Positions 7,820 through 15,059 of a stretch of DNA of 36,915 bases are shown here, piece by piece. Positions within the stretch are counted from its first letter, which is position 1, and each line of letters opens with the position of its first letter. Source of the DNA: an uncultured Butyricimonas sp. (lineage in GTDB: Bacteria > Bacteroidota > Bacteroidia > Bacteroidales > Marinifilaceae); NCBI GenBank assembly GCA_944320555.1, contig CALUHX010000029.1, positions 1 to 36,915 on the forward strand. Reading direction: 5' to 3'. A program made the position numbers and the translations under genes. The notes beneath the pieces were generated by a model that was not told the origin of the DNA, ran no database searches, and saw only the letters and a list, made by a program, of their open reading frames with translations.

Positions 7820-9087
7820 AACTCATCCACTACACCATCGGCAAATTGTCCGTCGTGATGATTGTCATCCTCACGGTGTGGGCCGGCATATTCTATCTCA
7901 ACATATTCGACGAGGTGTGGGACGAGACGGACGACAGCCTCGAAAATTTCAAAACCCTCATCATACGCCAGTTCATGCGCGACACGACCTCCTTGAATCT
8001 CGGCGACAAGGACCTGATGAGCCAATACCGCATCCGGCAAATCAGCGAGGAAGAGGCCGTCCGTTACCGGGAACGCTACTTCGACTCCACCCGCTTCTAC
8101 GAGACGGAACTGGACTTCGACCCCATCCGGGTGTTGAAAACCGCCTTCCGGGGCCCCAACAACCACTATTATGAACTGACCGTGCAAATCTCGACCATGG
8201 AGCAGGACGACATGCTGCAGGCCATGCTGATGTGGATTGTCATCCTCTACGCCTCGCTGCTCATCTGTCTGATTATCGTGTCGCAAATCGTGTTCCGCAA
8301 AAGCTGGCGTCCGTTCTACCACCTGATGGACTGGCTGAGGGAGTTCACCCTTGGCGGCGACACACCTCCGCTGGACAATCCCACGAAAGTGAAAGAATTC
8401 CAAACGCTGAACGAGACCATCGCGCAAATGACCCGGCGGAGCGAAAAAATGTACAACCAGCAACGCCAATTCATCGAAAACGCCTCGCACGAATTGCAGA
8501 CCCCCCTGGCCGTCTGTCAGAACAAACTGGAATTCCTGGCCGAAAACACCCCCTGCAACGAGGAACAGCTGCAGGAAATCGGGCAATTGCACGACACGCT
8601 GCGGCGCGCCATTCAACTCAACAAATCACTCCTTCTCCTTTCCCGAATAGAGAACGGACAGTTCCACGAGACTCACGACATCGACATGAACCGCCTCGTC
8701 CGGGAAACAGCCGAGGATTTCAACGAAATCTACGAGCACAAGGAAATCAAGACCCACATCAAGGAAGAGGACCAATGCGCGGCGCAGATGAACGACATGC
8801 TGGCGCACATCCTCGTGTCGAACCTCGTCAAAAACGCGATGACCCACACCCCTCCGGGCGGAGAAGTGACCATCGACATCAAAAGAAACGAGATACTCTT
8901 CAGCAACACCAGCGACAATCCCCCGCTGGACCCCGACCGCGTATTCACCCGCTTCTACCAATCGGACTACCGGAGAAAAGACTCCACCGGCCTGGGACTC
9001 GCCATCGTGAAAAGCATCGCGAACTTCTACCGATTCAATGTGGAATACTTTCACGACGGACGCCACAACTTCCGAATCAGCCTGTAA
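7816..9087 (+). CDS. Sensor histidine kinase paired with the response regulator
   Basis: This 423-residue membrane kinase has a first transmembrane helix at about residues 10-30 and a periplasmic sensor region of about 105 residues. The second helix is at about 136-160 (MWIVILYASLLICLIIV). The HisKA domain carries His225 in ASHELQTPLA. The HATPase_c domain has an N box (Asn336/Asn340 in SNLVKNAMTH) and a G box STGLGLAIVKS near 395. DNPPLDPDRVFTRFYQSD fits the region between them. No HAMP domain is obvious, though a short linker lies between the second helix and HisKA. The start codon overlaps the regulator's stop (ATGA). The signal is unknown; the neighbouring PepSY-like lipoproteins may act in sensing or be outputs. 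Confidence 0.92.
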   Translation: MKLIHYTIGKLSVVMIVILTVWAGIFYLNIFDEVWDETDDSLENFKTLIIRQFMRDTTSLNLGDKDLMSQYRIRQISEEEAVRYRERYFDSTRFYETELDFDPIRVLKTAFRGPNNHYYELTVQISTMEQDDMLQAMLMWIVILYASLLICLIIVSQIVFRKSWRPFYHLMDWLREFTLGGDTPPLDNPTKVKEFQTLNETIAQMTRRSEKMYNQQRQFIENASHELQTPLAVCQNKLEFLAENTPCNEEQLQEIGQLHDTLRRAIQLNKSLLLLSRIENGQFHETHDIDMNRLVRETAEDFNEIYEHKEIKTHIKEEDQCAAQMNDMLAHILVSNLVKNAMTHTPPGGEVTIDIKRNEILFSNTSDNPPLDPDRVFTRFYQSDYRRKDSTGLGLAIVKSIANFYRFNVEYFHDGRHNFRISL

Positions 9088-9144
9088 ACCTCCCGGTTTT
9101 CGAAAAAAAACCGCCTTTTCCCAAATCTTTCCCAAATCCCGCCC

Positions 9145-9152
9145 TTACTTTG
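9145..9152 (+). promoter_or_regulatory. Candidate -7 box upstream of the PepSY-like lipoprotein pair
   Basis: TTACTTTG, close to TAnnTTTG, lies 41 bases before the start at 9194 in the 106-base gap after the kinase gene. No -33 element is recognisable, which would fit an activated promoter, but this is inference. Confidence 0.35.
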
Positions 9153-9193
9153 TGGCGACAAACAATGAAATATAAACCAAAACAAATAAGACT

Positions 9194-10033
9194 ATGAACG
9201 CAAGAATCACCTTTTTAAGCATGCTGGCCATCGCCGGGACGGCAATGACAAGCTGCAACGACGACGACGACAAGTGGAGTCCGGAACAACAAATAACCAG
9301 CGCATTCGAGGCACGATACCCCAACGCATCCCGCGTGGAATGGGAACGTGAACGCGACTACTACGTGGCCGACTTCTGGCTCGACAATCAGGAAAAAGAA
9401 GCCTGGTTCACCAGCGACGGGCAATGGTTACTCACGGAAACCGACATCCCACTGGCCGACCTGCCCCAAGCGATACAGGAATCGTTCAACGCCAGCGAAT
9501 ACAAAGACTGGAGAATCGAAGACGTCGACAAACTGGAACGCCCCGACATGGACGACATCTACGTGCTCGACATCGAACTGGGAGAGCAAGACCTGGACCT
9601 CTACTATCTGTCCGACGGCACGCTGCTCCGCGCCTCGAACGACAACGGCAACGGGCACCACACCCCCTCGACCCTACCCGAGGCAATACGCACCCACATA
9701 GAGAACAACTATCCCGGAGCGAGCATCCTCGATTACGACATTGAAAACGGCGGCTACGAGGTGGACATCCTCCACGACCAAAAATACAAAGACGTACACT
9801 TCGACACCAGCAACAATTGGACCCACACCACATGGGACATCCGCGACGAGAATGAAGTAGAGGCCCAAGCGCGCGAAGCCATTGACGAGTATATGTCCAC
9901 CAACAATTACATCTACATCGACGACGTGGACTACTACGAAAGCCCGTCGGCCAAATACTACATCGTCGAGTTCGAGGTCGGCGAAAGAGAAGATCGTGTC
10001 AAATTCGCCCTCGACGGCACAATACTACCGTAA
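9194..10033 (+). CDS. PepSY-like (BLIP-fold) lipoprotein, first of two tandem paralogs
   Basis: This is a 279-residue lipoprotein. A signal peptide ends MTSC with the lipid cysteine at residue 21, followed by NDDDDK; an acidic stretch right after the cysteine resembles the surface-export signal of Bacteroidetes lipoproteins. Two PepSY-like repeats follow. The first covers about 30-135 (FEARYPNASRVEWERE, EAWFTSDGQWLLTETDI, WRIEDVDKLERPDMDDIY) and the second about 150-279 (LPEAIRTHIENNYPGA, then a repeat of strand patterns). PepSY-like domains of this kind are beta-rich periplasmic or surface modules thought to bind or inhibit other proteins; no enzyme motif is present. The protein is strongly acidic. 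It is 3 bases from its paralog and directly follows a two-component system. Confidence 0.82.
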   Translation: MNARITFLSMLAIAGTAMTSCNDDDDKWSPEQQITSAFEARYPNASRVEWERERDYYVADFWLDNQEKEAWFTSDGQWLLTETDIPLADLPQAIQESFNASEYKDWRIEDVDKLERPDMDDIYVLDIELGEQDLDLYYLSDGTLLRASNDNGNGHHTPSTLPEAIRTHIENNYPGASILDYDIENGGYEVDILHDQKYKDVHFDTSNNWTHTTWDIRDENEVEAQAREAIDEYMSTNNYIYIDDVDYYESPSAKYYIVEFEVGEREDRVKFALDGTILP

Positions 10034-10036
10034 GGC

Positions 10037-10879
10037 ATGAAAAGAACGACACACATGGCAAGCGTGGCCCTGGCGGCCATGCTTGCTTTCGTCAACTGCA
10101 AGGGAGCCGGATTCTCCCCGCCCGACAACATCAAAGAAACTTTTGACGCCATGTATCCCGCCGCCAAATGGGTGTCGTGGAACATCGTCAACTCCTACCA
10201 CGTCGCCGAGTTCACCCTCGACGCCGTCCGCTCCGAGGCATGGTTCGACACCCGGGGCCAGTGGAGCATGACCGAAAGCGACATCGCCTTCGAGCAGCTT
10301 CCCGTGGTCGTCCGCAACGACTTCGACGCCGGGGAATTCGCGAACTGGGAAATCGACGACATCGACAAACTCGAACGACAAGGCATGGAAGACCTTTACA
10401 TTATCGAAGTCGAACGGGGCGACCAGGAAATGGACATCCACTACCTCGCCAACGGCACCCAAGTCAAAACCGTCATCCACGACGGCCCCAACACTCCCCC
10501 GGCCGACCTGCCGGAAGAAGTGAAAGCATTCCTGCAAAAAAAATACCCGGCGGCCAACATCATCGAAATCGAGGACGACAGGGGACTGCTGAACATCGGC
10601 ATCCTGGACGACGACACCCGCAAAGAGGTCGTGTTCAACCACCGGAACAACTGGGTCGTCACCAACTGGGAAGTATATACCCCCGACGTGCCCTCCGCCG
10701 TGACGGCCACCCTGCGGGCATCCGCCTACGCCCAATACCAAATCGAGGACATCGAATACGAGGAACAAGCGGACGGCACGAACGTCTACATTTTCGAGCT
10801 GGAACTGGGCCACCAGGAAATCATTCTCCACATCGACGCGGAATCGGCGAAAATCATATCCGCCATTCAAGATAACTGA
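10037..10879 (+). CDS. PepSY-like (BLIP-fold) lipoprotein, second tandem paralog
   Basis: This is a 280-residue paralog of the preceding gene. The signal peptide has its probable lipid cysteine at residue 21 (AFVNC), the same position as its neighbour. The -1 residue is Asn rather than Gly/Ala/Ser and +2 is Lys, so it may be sorted differently from the first protein. Shared blocks include FDAMYPAAKWVSW, EAWFDTRGQWSMTESDIAF and WEIDDIDKLERQGMEDLY, and two PepSY-like repeats can be outlined at about 30-135 and 150-280. The start lies 3 bases after the previous stop, so they are cotranscribed. The GC-rich hairpin at 10941-10960 followed by GTATCTTT could end the operon. Confidence 0.8.
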   Translation: MKRTTHMASVALAAMLAFVNCKGAGFSPPDNIKETFDAMYPAAKWVSWNIVNSYHVAEFTLDAVRSEAWFDTRGQWSMTESDIAFEQLPVVVRNDFDAGEFANWEIDDIDKLERQGMEDLYIIEVERGDQEMDIHYLANGTQVKTVIHDGPNTPPADLPEEVKAFLQKKYPAANIIEIEDDRGLLNIGILDDDTRKEVVFNHRNNWVVTNWEVYTPDVPSAVTATLRASAYAQYQIEDIEYEEQADGTNVYIFELELGHQEIILHIDAESAKIISAIQDN

Positions 10880-10938
10880 CCTACCCAAAAATGAGAACCG
10901 AACCCGCAAAACACCCCAAAAATACCTAACAATAGGGA

Positions 10939-10969
10939 TTGCCGCCCAACGTGCGGCGGCGTATCTTTG
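10939..10969 (+). promoter_or_regulatory. Strong Bacteroidetes promoter with no gene in front of it
   Basis: TTG at 10939-10941, a 20-base spacer and TATCTTTG at 10962-10969 match the consensus exactly. The next plus-strand protein gene is over 2 kb away, and what lies just downstream is the end of the opposing cdaA gene. The spacer itself holds a 6-bp hairpin (GCCGCC at 10941-10946 with GGCGGC at 10955-10960). Confidence 0.6.
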
Positions 10970-10975
10970 TCCTGT

Positions 10976-11068
10976 TCCGAAAGCGAATGATTAGATTGCG
11001 GATTACTCAAGGTGTTTTTGATTCTTATGCATGCAAAACCTCCCGTCCTCCAGGCGGGAGGTTAGCAT
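10976..11068 (+). ncRNA. Candidate structured small RNA
   Basis: Transcription from the promoter at 10939-10969 should begin near 10976. The next 93 bases can fold into three stems. One pairs around 10975-11001 (TCC with GGA, and GC-bulge-AAT with ATTGC). A short TCAA/TTGA hairpin follows. A strong final hairpin has AACCTCCCG (11037-11045) pairing perfectly with CGGGAGGTT (11055-11063), extended by ATGC/GCAT across a small internal loop to 11068. No T tract follows on the plus strand. A 38-codon frame (10987-11103) also crosses it, so a small protein is an alternative. The final hairpin could equally be the terminator of cdaA on the other strand, where TTTT follows it. Confidence 0.45.
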
Positions 11069-11082
11069 ATCCCCGCCTGTCA

Positions 11083-11868
11083 TCACTTCACGATAAAGCC
11101 TGAGAAATCATTGTGCAGGAATCGGTTCAGCTCCTCCGGCGTGATGCGCACCTTGAAATGCCCGTCCTTCACGAACGAAATGTTACCCGTCTCCTCGCTC
11201 ACCACCACGATATGGGCATCCGTGGCCGCGCTCATCCCAATCGCCGCCCGGTGGCGCAGCCCCATGCTCCCCGGAATGTTCATGTTGTCCGACACGGGCA
11301 GGATGCAACGCGCCGCCAGAATCTTATTGTCCGCGATAATCGCCGCCCCGTCATGCAGCGGCGAATTTTTGAAGAAAATGTTCTCCAACAGCTCCTCCGT
11401 CACCATCGCCTTGAGGAACACCCCCGTTTGCGCGTAATTGTACAGCTCCGAATTCTGCGACAGCACGATCAACGCCCCCGTCTTCGTCTTCGAGAAAAAA
11501 TCGCACGCCCGCACGATGGCCTCCGCCACCTCGTCGTTCACCGAATGCTTCGTCAACAACCGATTCATGTTGAACAAGTTCTGAAGGTTATACTTGCTCC
11601 CCAGCAAAAGCAGGAAACGCCTCACCTCCTGCTGGAACACAATCAGCAAAGCGATGACTCCAACTCCCATGAACTGACCCAGTATCGAGGAAATCAACTC
11701 CATGTTCAACGCCTTCACCAACAACCACGCCACGTAGAACATAAAAATTCCCACGAAGATATTCACGGCCACCGTTCCTTTCACCCATCTGTAAACATGG
11801 TAGAAAACAAACGCCACAAGCAATATGTCCAATATGTCCCAAAAACCGAGGCTGATAAACAATAACAT
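11083..11868 (-). CDS. cdaA: Diadenylate cyclase (c-di-AMP synthase), CdaA type
   Basis: This is a 261-residue protein. Three hydrophobic helices at about 1-85 are followed by a DAC domain with the catalytic signatures LHDGAAII and LRHRAAIG. Two ATP molecules are condensed to cyclic di-AMP at the inner face of the membrane; the nucleotide controls potassium/osmotic balance and envelope stress in many bacteria. The length fits the CdaA (TIGR00159) class rather than the longer DisA class. It stands alone here: no YbbR-like regulator or glmM adjoins it (glmM is about 18 kb away), which differs from Firmicutes. A possible -7 box TATATTCG lies at 11891-11898. Confidence 0.95.
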   Translation of the reverse strand: MLLFISLGFWDILDILLVAFVFYHVYRWVKGTVAVNIFVGIFMFYVAWLLVKALNMELISSILGQFMGVGVIALLIVFQQEVRRFLLLLGSKYNLQNLFNMNRLLTKHSVNDEVAEAIVRACDFFSKTKTGALIVLSQNSELYNYAQTGVFLKAMVTEELLENIFFKNSPLHDGAAIIADNKILAARCILPVSDNMNIPGSMGLRHRAAIGMSAATDAHIVVVSEETGNISFVKDGHFKVRITPEELNRFLHNDFSGFIVK

Positions 11869-11890
11869 AATTCAGTAACTTTCTTTTCCG

Positions 11891-11898
11891 CGAATATA
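11891..11898 (-). promoter_or_regulatory. Candidate -7 box of cdaA
   Basis: TATATTCG on the minus strand, 23 bases before the cdaA start, resembles TAnnTTTG. No matching TTG element was found. Confidence 0.3.
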
Positions 11899-11995
11899 CA
11901 CCAAATTTCCATTCGTCGCCCTTTCCCGCCCCACAAATACGCCCCTTTTATACGGAGGCGTAACTTGGGTGTTGCCCGGGGGAAGGAGGCGGGCA

Positions 11996-12125
11996 GGGAG
12001 GGTGTAGCAAGGGTTCTGCTATTTGTCTGCTATTTGTTTTCTATTTGTCTGCTATTTGTTCACAAATACAAATCCAATCCCAAATAAATCGCTCACCACC
12101 TCCTAACCCCAAGCTACCCCCTCCC
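11996..12125. repeat. Inverted repeat enclosing an 11-bp tandem repeat (possible MITE-like or regulatory element)
   Basis: An imperfect inverted repeat of about 20 bp has arms at 11996-12015 and 12105-12125. The core GGGAGGGTGTAGC at 11996-12008 matches the reverse complement of 12113-12125 at 12 of 13 positions. Inside it lie four 11-bp direct repeats and a short dyad. The element sits in the 376-base spacer between cdaA and the DMT transporter gene, where no gene is seen. Related C-rich runs (TACCCCC) recur in the spacer near 14155. Confidence 0.5.
12016..12059 (+). repeat. Four tandem copies of an 11-bp repeat
   Basis: The unit CTGCTATTTGT occurs at 12016-12026, 12027-12037 and 12049-12059; the third copy, at 12038-12048, reads TTTCTATTTGT. 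The 11-bp period is close to one helical turn. Bases 12053-12059 (TATTTGT) also form a dyad with 12062-12068 (ACAAATA), so the last unit could be part of an operator. Confidence 0.85.
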
Positions 12126-12244
12126 TTCCACCAAGATACCCACCGGATACCCCCAAGACAGGCGCGGAGTGTGCGTCGGAACAACTACAGGGAAGTATCC
12201 CGACTGAGGATATGGAAAAAACACTGGGAACGAGCGAGAATCAG

Positions 12245-13108
12245 TCAGCGGCGTTTCAGAATGACGAGAAGGACGGCGGCGAGAACAACAACGAGGCCCG
12301 CCACGTTGACCGGCGAAAGCCGCTCGTGGAAGTAGAGGACACCGACGACAATGGCAGTGAGCGGCTCGAGCGTTCCCAGCACGGAGGTGGGCACGGAACC
12401 GATAAGCTTCACCGCCACGACCAGCAAGCGGGCGGAAACAATCGTGCTGAGGATGGCGAGCTGCGCCATGTCGAGCAAAAAGCGAGGACGAGTTATCCAC
12501 TCCAACTTGCCCTGCACCCCTCCCACAAGCAGGTAGAAGAACGCCGTGAACAACAAGGCGTAACACGTGAGCACGTCCGGATTCATGCGCCGGAGCACGG
12601 GCCGGTTCAACGCCACGATGTAAGAACCGTAGGTCAGAGTGGACGCAAGCACGAAAACCAGCCCCCGCCAGTCGACCTCGCCCGGAGTCCACGACAACAG
12701 GCCGACCCCGACAATCGCCAGCCCAATGCCCCATTTAACGACGGCCGCCAGCCGTTCCTTGTAGACAAGGCTCATCAAGACGGCCACCACGACAGGATAG
12801 AAGTAATGGATGGCGGTAGCCACCCCCGTGGGTATGTAATGATAGGAAAGCATGAGGAAAAAAGCCGTGACCCCGTAGCACCCCACTCCAGCCAACACCA
12901 CTTCCCGCAACTCCGCGCAGGAAAGCCGCATATTGACGCGCCGCGCGAGAAGCCATACGGCGTAGACCACGCCGGCAATGCCATAGCGGTAGGCGAGGAC
13001 CGTCTCGTTGTTCACCCCGTCGAGAATGGCCTGGTTCGCATACAAGGGAATCAACCCGAAGGTGGACGCCGACAATGCGGCGAGCAGGAATCCTTTTATC
13101 CGTTTCAT
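12245..13108 (-). CDS. DMT-superfamily transporter (EamA family)
   Basis: This 287-residue integral membrane protein has ten hydrophobic segments arranged as two EamA halves, about residues 5-135 and 145-285. GVATAIHYFYPVVVAVLMSLVYKERL in the first half and SVPTSVLGTLEPLTAIVVGVLYFHERL in the second are the repeated EamA end motifs (proline, then the family ER pair). Such proteins export amino acids or other metabolites by exchange with ions; the substrate is not predictable. The frame is open upstream to 13195, but the chosen ATG (MKRIKGFLLAALSAS) starts directly at the first helix and leaves room for the divergent promoters shared with lolA. Confidence 0.87.
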   Translation of the reverse strand: MKRIKGFLLAALSASTFGLIPLYANQAILDGVNNETVLAYRYGIAGVVYAVWLLARRVNMRLSCAELREVVLAGVGCYGVTAFFLMLSYHYIPTGVATAIHYFYPVVVAVLMSLVYKERLAAVVKWGIGLAIVGVGLLSWTPGEVDWRGLVFVLASTLTYGSYIVALNRPVLRRMNPDVLTCYALLFTAFFYLLVGGVQGKLEWITRPRFLLDMAQLAILSTIVSARLLVVAVKLIGSVPTSVLGTLEPLTAIVVGVLYFHERLSPVNVAGLVVVLAAVLLVILKRR

Positions 13109-13131
13109 TTTTTCTCTCGTCAAAAACGCCG

Positions 13132-13139
13132 CGAAAATA
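13132..13139 (-). promoter_or_regulatory. Candidate -7 box of the EamA transporter gene
   Basis: TATTTTCG on the minus strand, 24 bases before the start, resembles TAnnTTTG; no TTG was found at proper spacing. Confidence 0.3.
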
Positions 13140-13150
13140 ACAATTCTTCG

Positions 13151-13158
13151 TACATTTG
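13151..13158 (+). promoter_or_regulatory. -7 box of the lolA-like gene
   Basis: TACATTTG, an exact TAnnTTTG match, lies 29 bases before the lolA-like start. The -33 element is not clear. Confidence 0.45.
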
Positions 13159-13186
13159 CCCGACAAACAAAAACAGAAAAAAAACG

Positions 13187-13822
13187 ATGAGACACATCTT
13201 GACTATCTTAGCATGCGCCTTGTTGGCGTTTCCAGCCGCCGCACAGACAGACAGCGCGGCGAAAAGCATTTTGGACAAGGCCGTGGCCGCCATCAAGGCC
13301 TATCCCGCAGTGGAAGTCACATTCGACCTTTCCATGATCAACGAGGCCGAGAACATCAAAGAGACCCATGCGGGGAAAGCCTACATGAAAGGCCAGATGT
13401 ACCGCGTCGACGTGATGGACACTGAGAATTACTTCGACGGGGAGTTCATTTACACATACATGCCGGACGCGGGCGAAGTGAACATCAAGTTGCCCGAGGA
13501 CGAGGAGGAGGAAATGCTGAACCCGACCATCCTGTTCGACCTCCACAACCAAAAATTCGACCAACGGCTCGTGGAGGAGAAGGAAGGCAAAGCCTACATC
13601 GAACTGACTCCCAAGACAGAACACCACCAAATCGCCAAAATCGGCGTGCTCGTGAACACGAAGACGAACCAAGTGGAGGAAGTCACCTCTTTCGGCAAGG
13701 ACGGGAACAACGTGGTCATCAGCATAAAAAGCTTGAAGAAACCGGACAAGGAGTTGTCCGACGACTTTTTCAGATTCGACACGGCCGCCCATCCAGACGT
13801 GGAAGTCGTGGATTTAAGGTGA
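13187..13822 (+). CDS. LolA-like outer-membrane lipoprotein carrier
   Basis: This is a 211-residue periplasmic protein. A signal peptide (MRHILTILACALLAFPAAAQ) is followed by a LolA fold: an N-terminal helix DSAAKSILDKAVAAIKAYPAVEVTFDLSM, then an antiparallel beta-sheet with HAGKAYMKGQMYRVDVMDTENYFDG and FIYTYMPDAGEVNI. The C-terminal part (VLVNTKTNQVEEV, then SDDFFRFD) is typical of Bacteroidetes LolA. The family carries lipoproteins across the periplasm; in many Bacteroidales the gene follows ftsK, but here it stands alone and divergent from a DMT transporter. The start was chosen for the signal peptide; the frame is open further upstream. Confidence 0.82.
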   Translation: MRHILTILACALLAFPAAAQTDSAAKSILDKAVAAIKAYPAVEVTFDLSMINEAENIKETHAGKAYMKGQMYRVDVMDTENYFDGEFIYTYMPDAGEVNIKLPEDEEEEMLNPTILFDLHNQKFDQRLVEEKEGKAYIELTPKTEHHQIAKIGVLVNTKTNQVEEVTSFGKDGNNVVISIKSLKKPDKELSDDFFRFDTAAHPDVEVVDLR

Positions 13823-14497
13823 GCGTTCCCACACGGGCAAGGCAAAGCAAGCGTCTCAAAATGGCCGGCCATATCCCACCGTCGGCTTTGCCGCCAAAGG
13901 CCGTCCCAAAACCACCAAGCATACTCCACTGCCTGCTCCACAACACCTCCCTTATTTCAAGGGAGGAATTTAAATACTTGAACAGCAACACTGTTCAGCC
14001 CTCATCGAGTAGAGAGAACACTTCGAAAGGTGAAGAGAACATGCAACCAGCATTTGGGGACAGAATCTATTCAGACTGGAGATAAGGATTTGGAATTCGC
14101 ATTTTGAGACAGTATCAATTTAAACATGAGAGTGAGTCGAAATGTGATGTTCATACCCCTACCCCCTTTCGGGGTACTTCCCCTACCTTAGGGGAAGAGT
14201 TTGCGAAGTAGAGTTATTCGACTGAATATCATTATGCTGCAATTCCTCGACTAAAATAGGGGAGGTGGCGGCAAAGCCGCCAGGGGGGTATAATTGGTTA
14301 TTTCAACACACCCTCTCCCCTCACACAAGTGAGGCATCCCGAGGGGAAACTGGAGAGTGAAAACCGCATTTGGGAAGGATCTCTTATGCGTCATCCACAC
14401 AACACACTGACTATCAAAACAAATCCAAAAACAAAAAAGCCAAAGGCGAAAGAAAAAAACTCTCCACACTTTTTGAGAAAATATCTTGTTTTTTTCC
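13823..14497. repeat. Long spacer with a cluster of palindromes, no gene seen
   Basis: This is about 675 bases without a credible gene on either strand. It carries perfect stems at 13946-13966 (CCTCCCTT/AAGGGAGG), 14160-14176 (TACCCC/GGGGTA), 14177-14197 (CTTCCCCT/AGGGGAAG), 14266-14282 (TGGCGGC/GCCGCCA) and 14319-14334 (CCTCAC/GTGAGG). The block at 14152-14197 and the block at about 14250-14290 read as an imperfect inverted pair (TACCCCC, hairpin, CCCCTA, TTAG). GGCTTTGCCGCC near 13884 is an inverted match to 14268-14279. This looks like dispersed palindromic repeats or a decayed MITE. The promoter of the following operon begins at 14498. Confidence 0.6.
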
Positions 14498-14528
14498 TTG
14501 ATAATGGCGATTACAATACCTACATTCG
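14498..14528 (+). promoter_or_regulatory. Promoter of the methylmalonyl-CoA epimerase/decarboxylase operon
   Basis: TTG at 14498-14500, a 20-base spacer and TACATTCG at 14521-14528 fit the Bacteroidetes consensus with one change in the -7 box. It leaves a 5' leader of about 90 bases before the start codon at 14626. Confidence 0.6.
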
Positions 14529-14625
14529 CGCATATATTTTCCGGGTGCGCGATTTAAGGAGCCACCCGTGAAATAAAACGAGGAAAGAGACAGAACAGAT
14601 AAACTAATTTATAATATCTTTTATC

Positions 14626-15030
14626 ATGAAACCGACACATATTGAACACATTGGAATCGCTGTCGCAAGTTTGAATGACGCTATTCCGTTCTACGAAAAA
14701 GTATTGGGGCTAGAGTGCTACGCCATTGAAGAAGTAGCAGACCAAAAGGTGAAGACGGCGTTCTTCAAGGTGGGCCAAACGAAAATCGAATTGCTGGAAC
14801 CGACAAGCCCCGACAGCACGATTGCCAAATTCATCGAGAAAAACGGAGGCGGCATGCACCACATGGCTTTCGCCGTGGAGGACGTGCAAACGGCGTTGAA
14901 CGACGCAGCCGCAGCCGGATGCCAATTAATCGACAAGGCGCCGCGCGGAGGAGCCGAAGGCTTGAGAATCGGATTCCTGCACCCGAAGAGCACTTGCCGG
15001 GTATTGACGGAACTTTGCGGCAAGAAATAA
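14626..15030 (+). CDS. mce: Methylmalonyl-CoA epimerase
   Basis: This 134-residue glyoxalase/VOC-fold enzyme interconverts (S)- and (R)-methylmalonyl-CoA in the cytoplasm. The metal-binding His is in HIEHIGIAV and the second in GGGMHHMAFAVEDV; the glutamate ligands lie in KIELLEP and near the C-terminus (VLTELCG). PRGGAEGLRIGFLHPKST is the usual end motif. Length is standard. It is the first gene of the operon and feeds the decarboxylase encoded next, 29 bases downstream. Together they form the propionate branch of the succinate pathway. Confidence 0.95.
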   Translation: MKPTHIEHIGIAVASLNDAIPFYEKVLGLECYAIEEVADQKVKTAFFKVGQTKIELLEPTSPDSTIAKFIEKNGGGMHHMAFAVEDVQTALNDAAAAGCQLIDKAPRGGAEGLRIGFLHPKSTCRVLTELCGKK

Positions 15031-15059
15031 TTTAGACAATCATTTCAAAAGGAACCATT

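Noticed and set aside
12016-12068. CRISPR-like array
   Set aside because: The units are 11 bp with no spacers and no cas genes nearby, so it is a simple tandem repeat.
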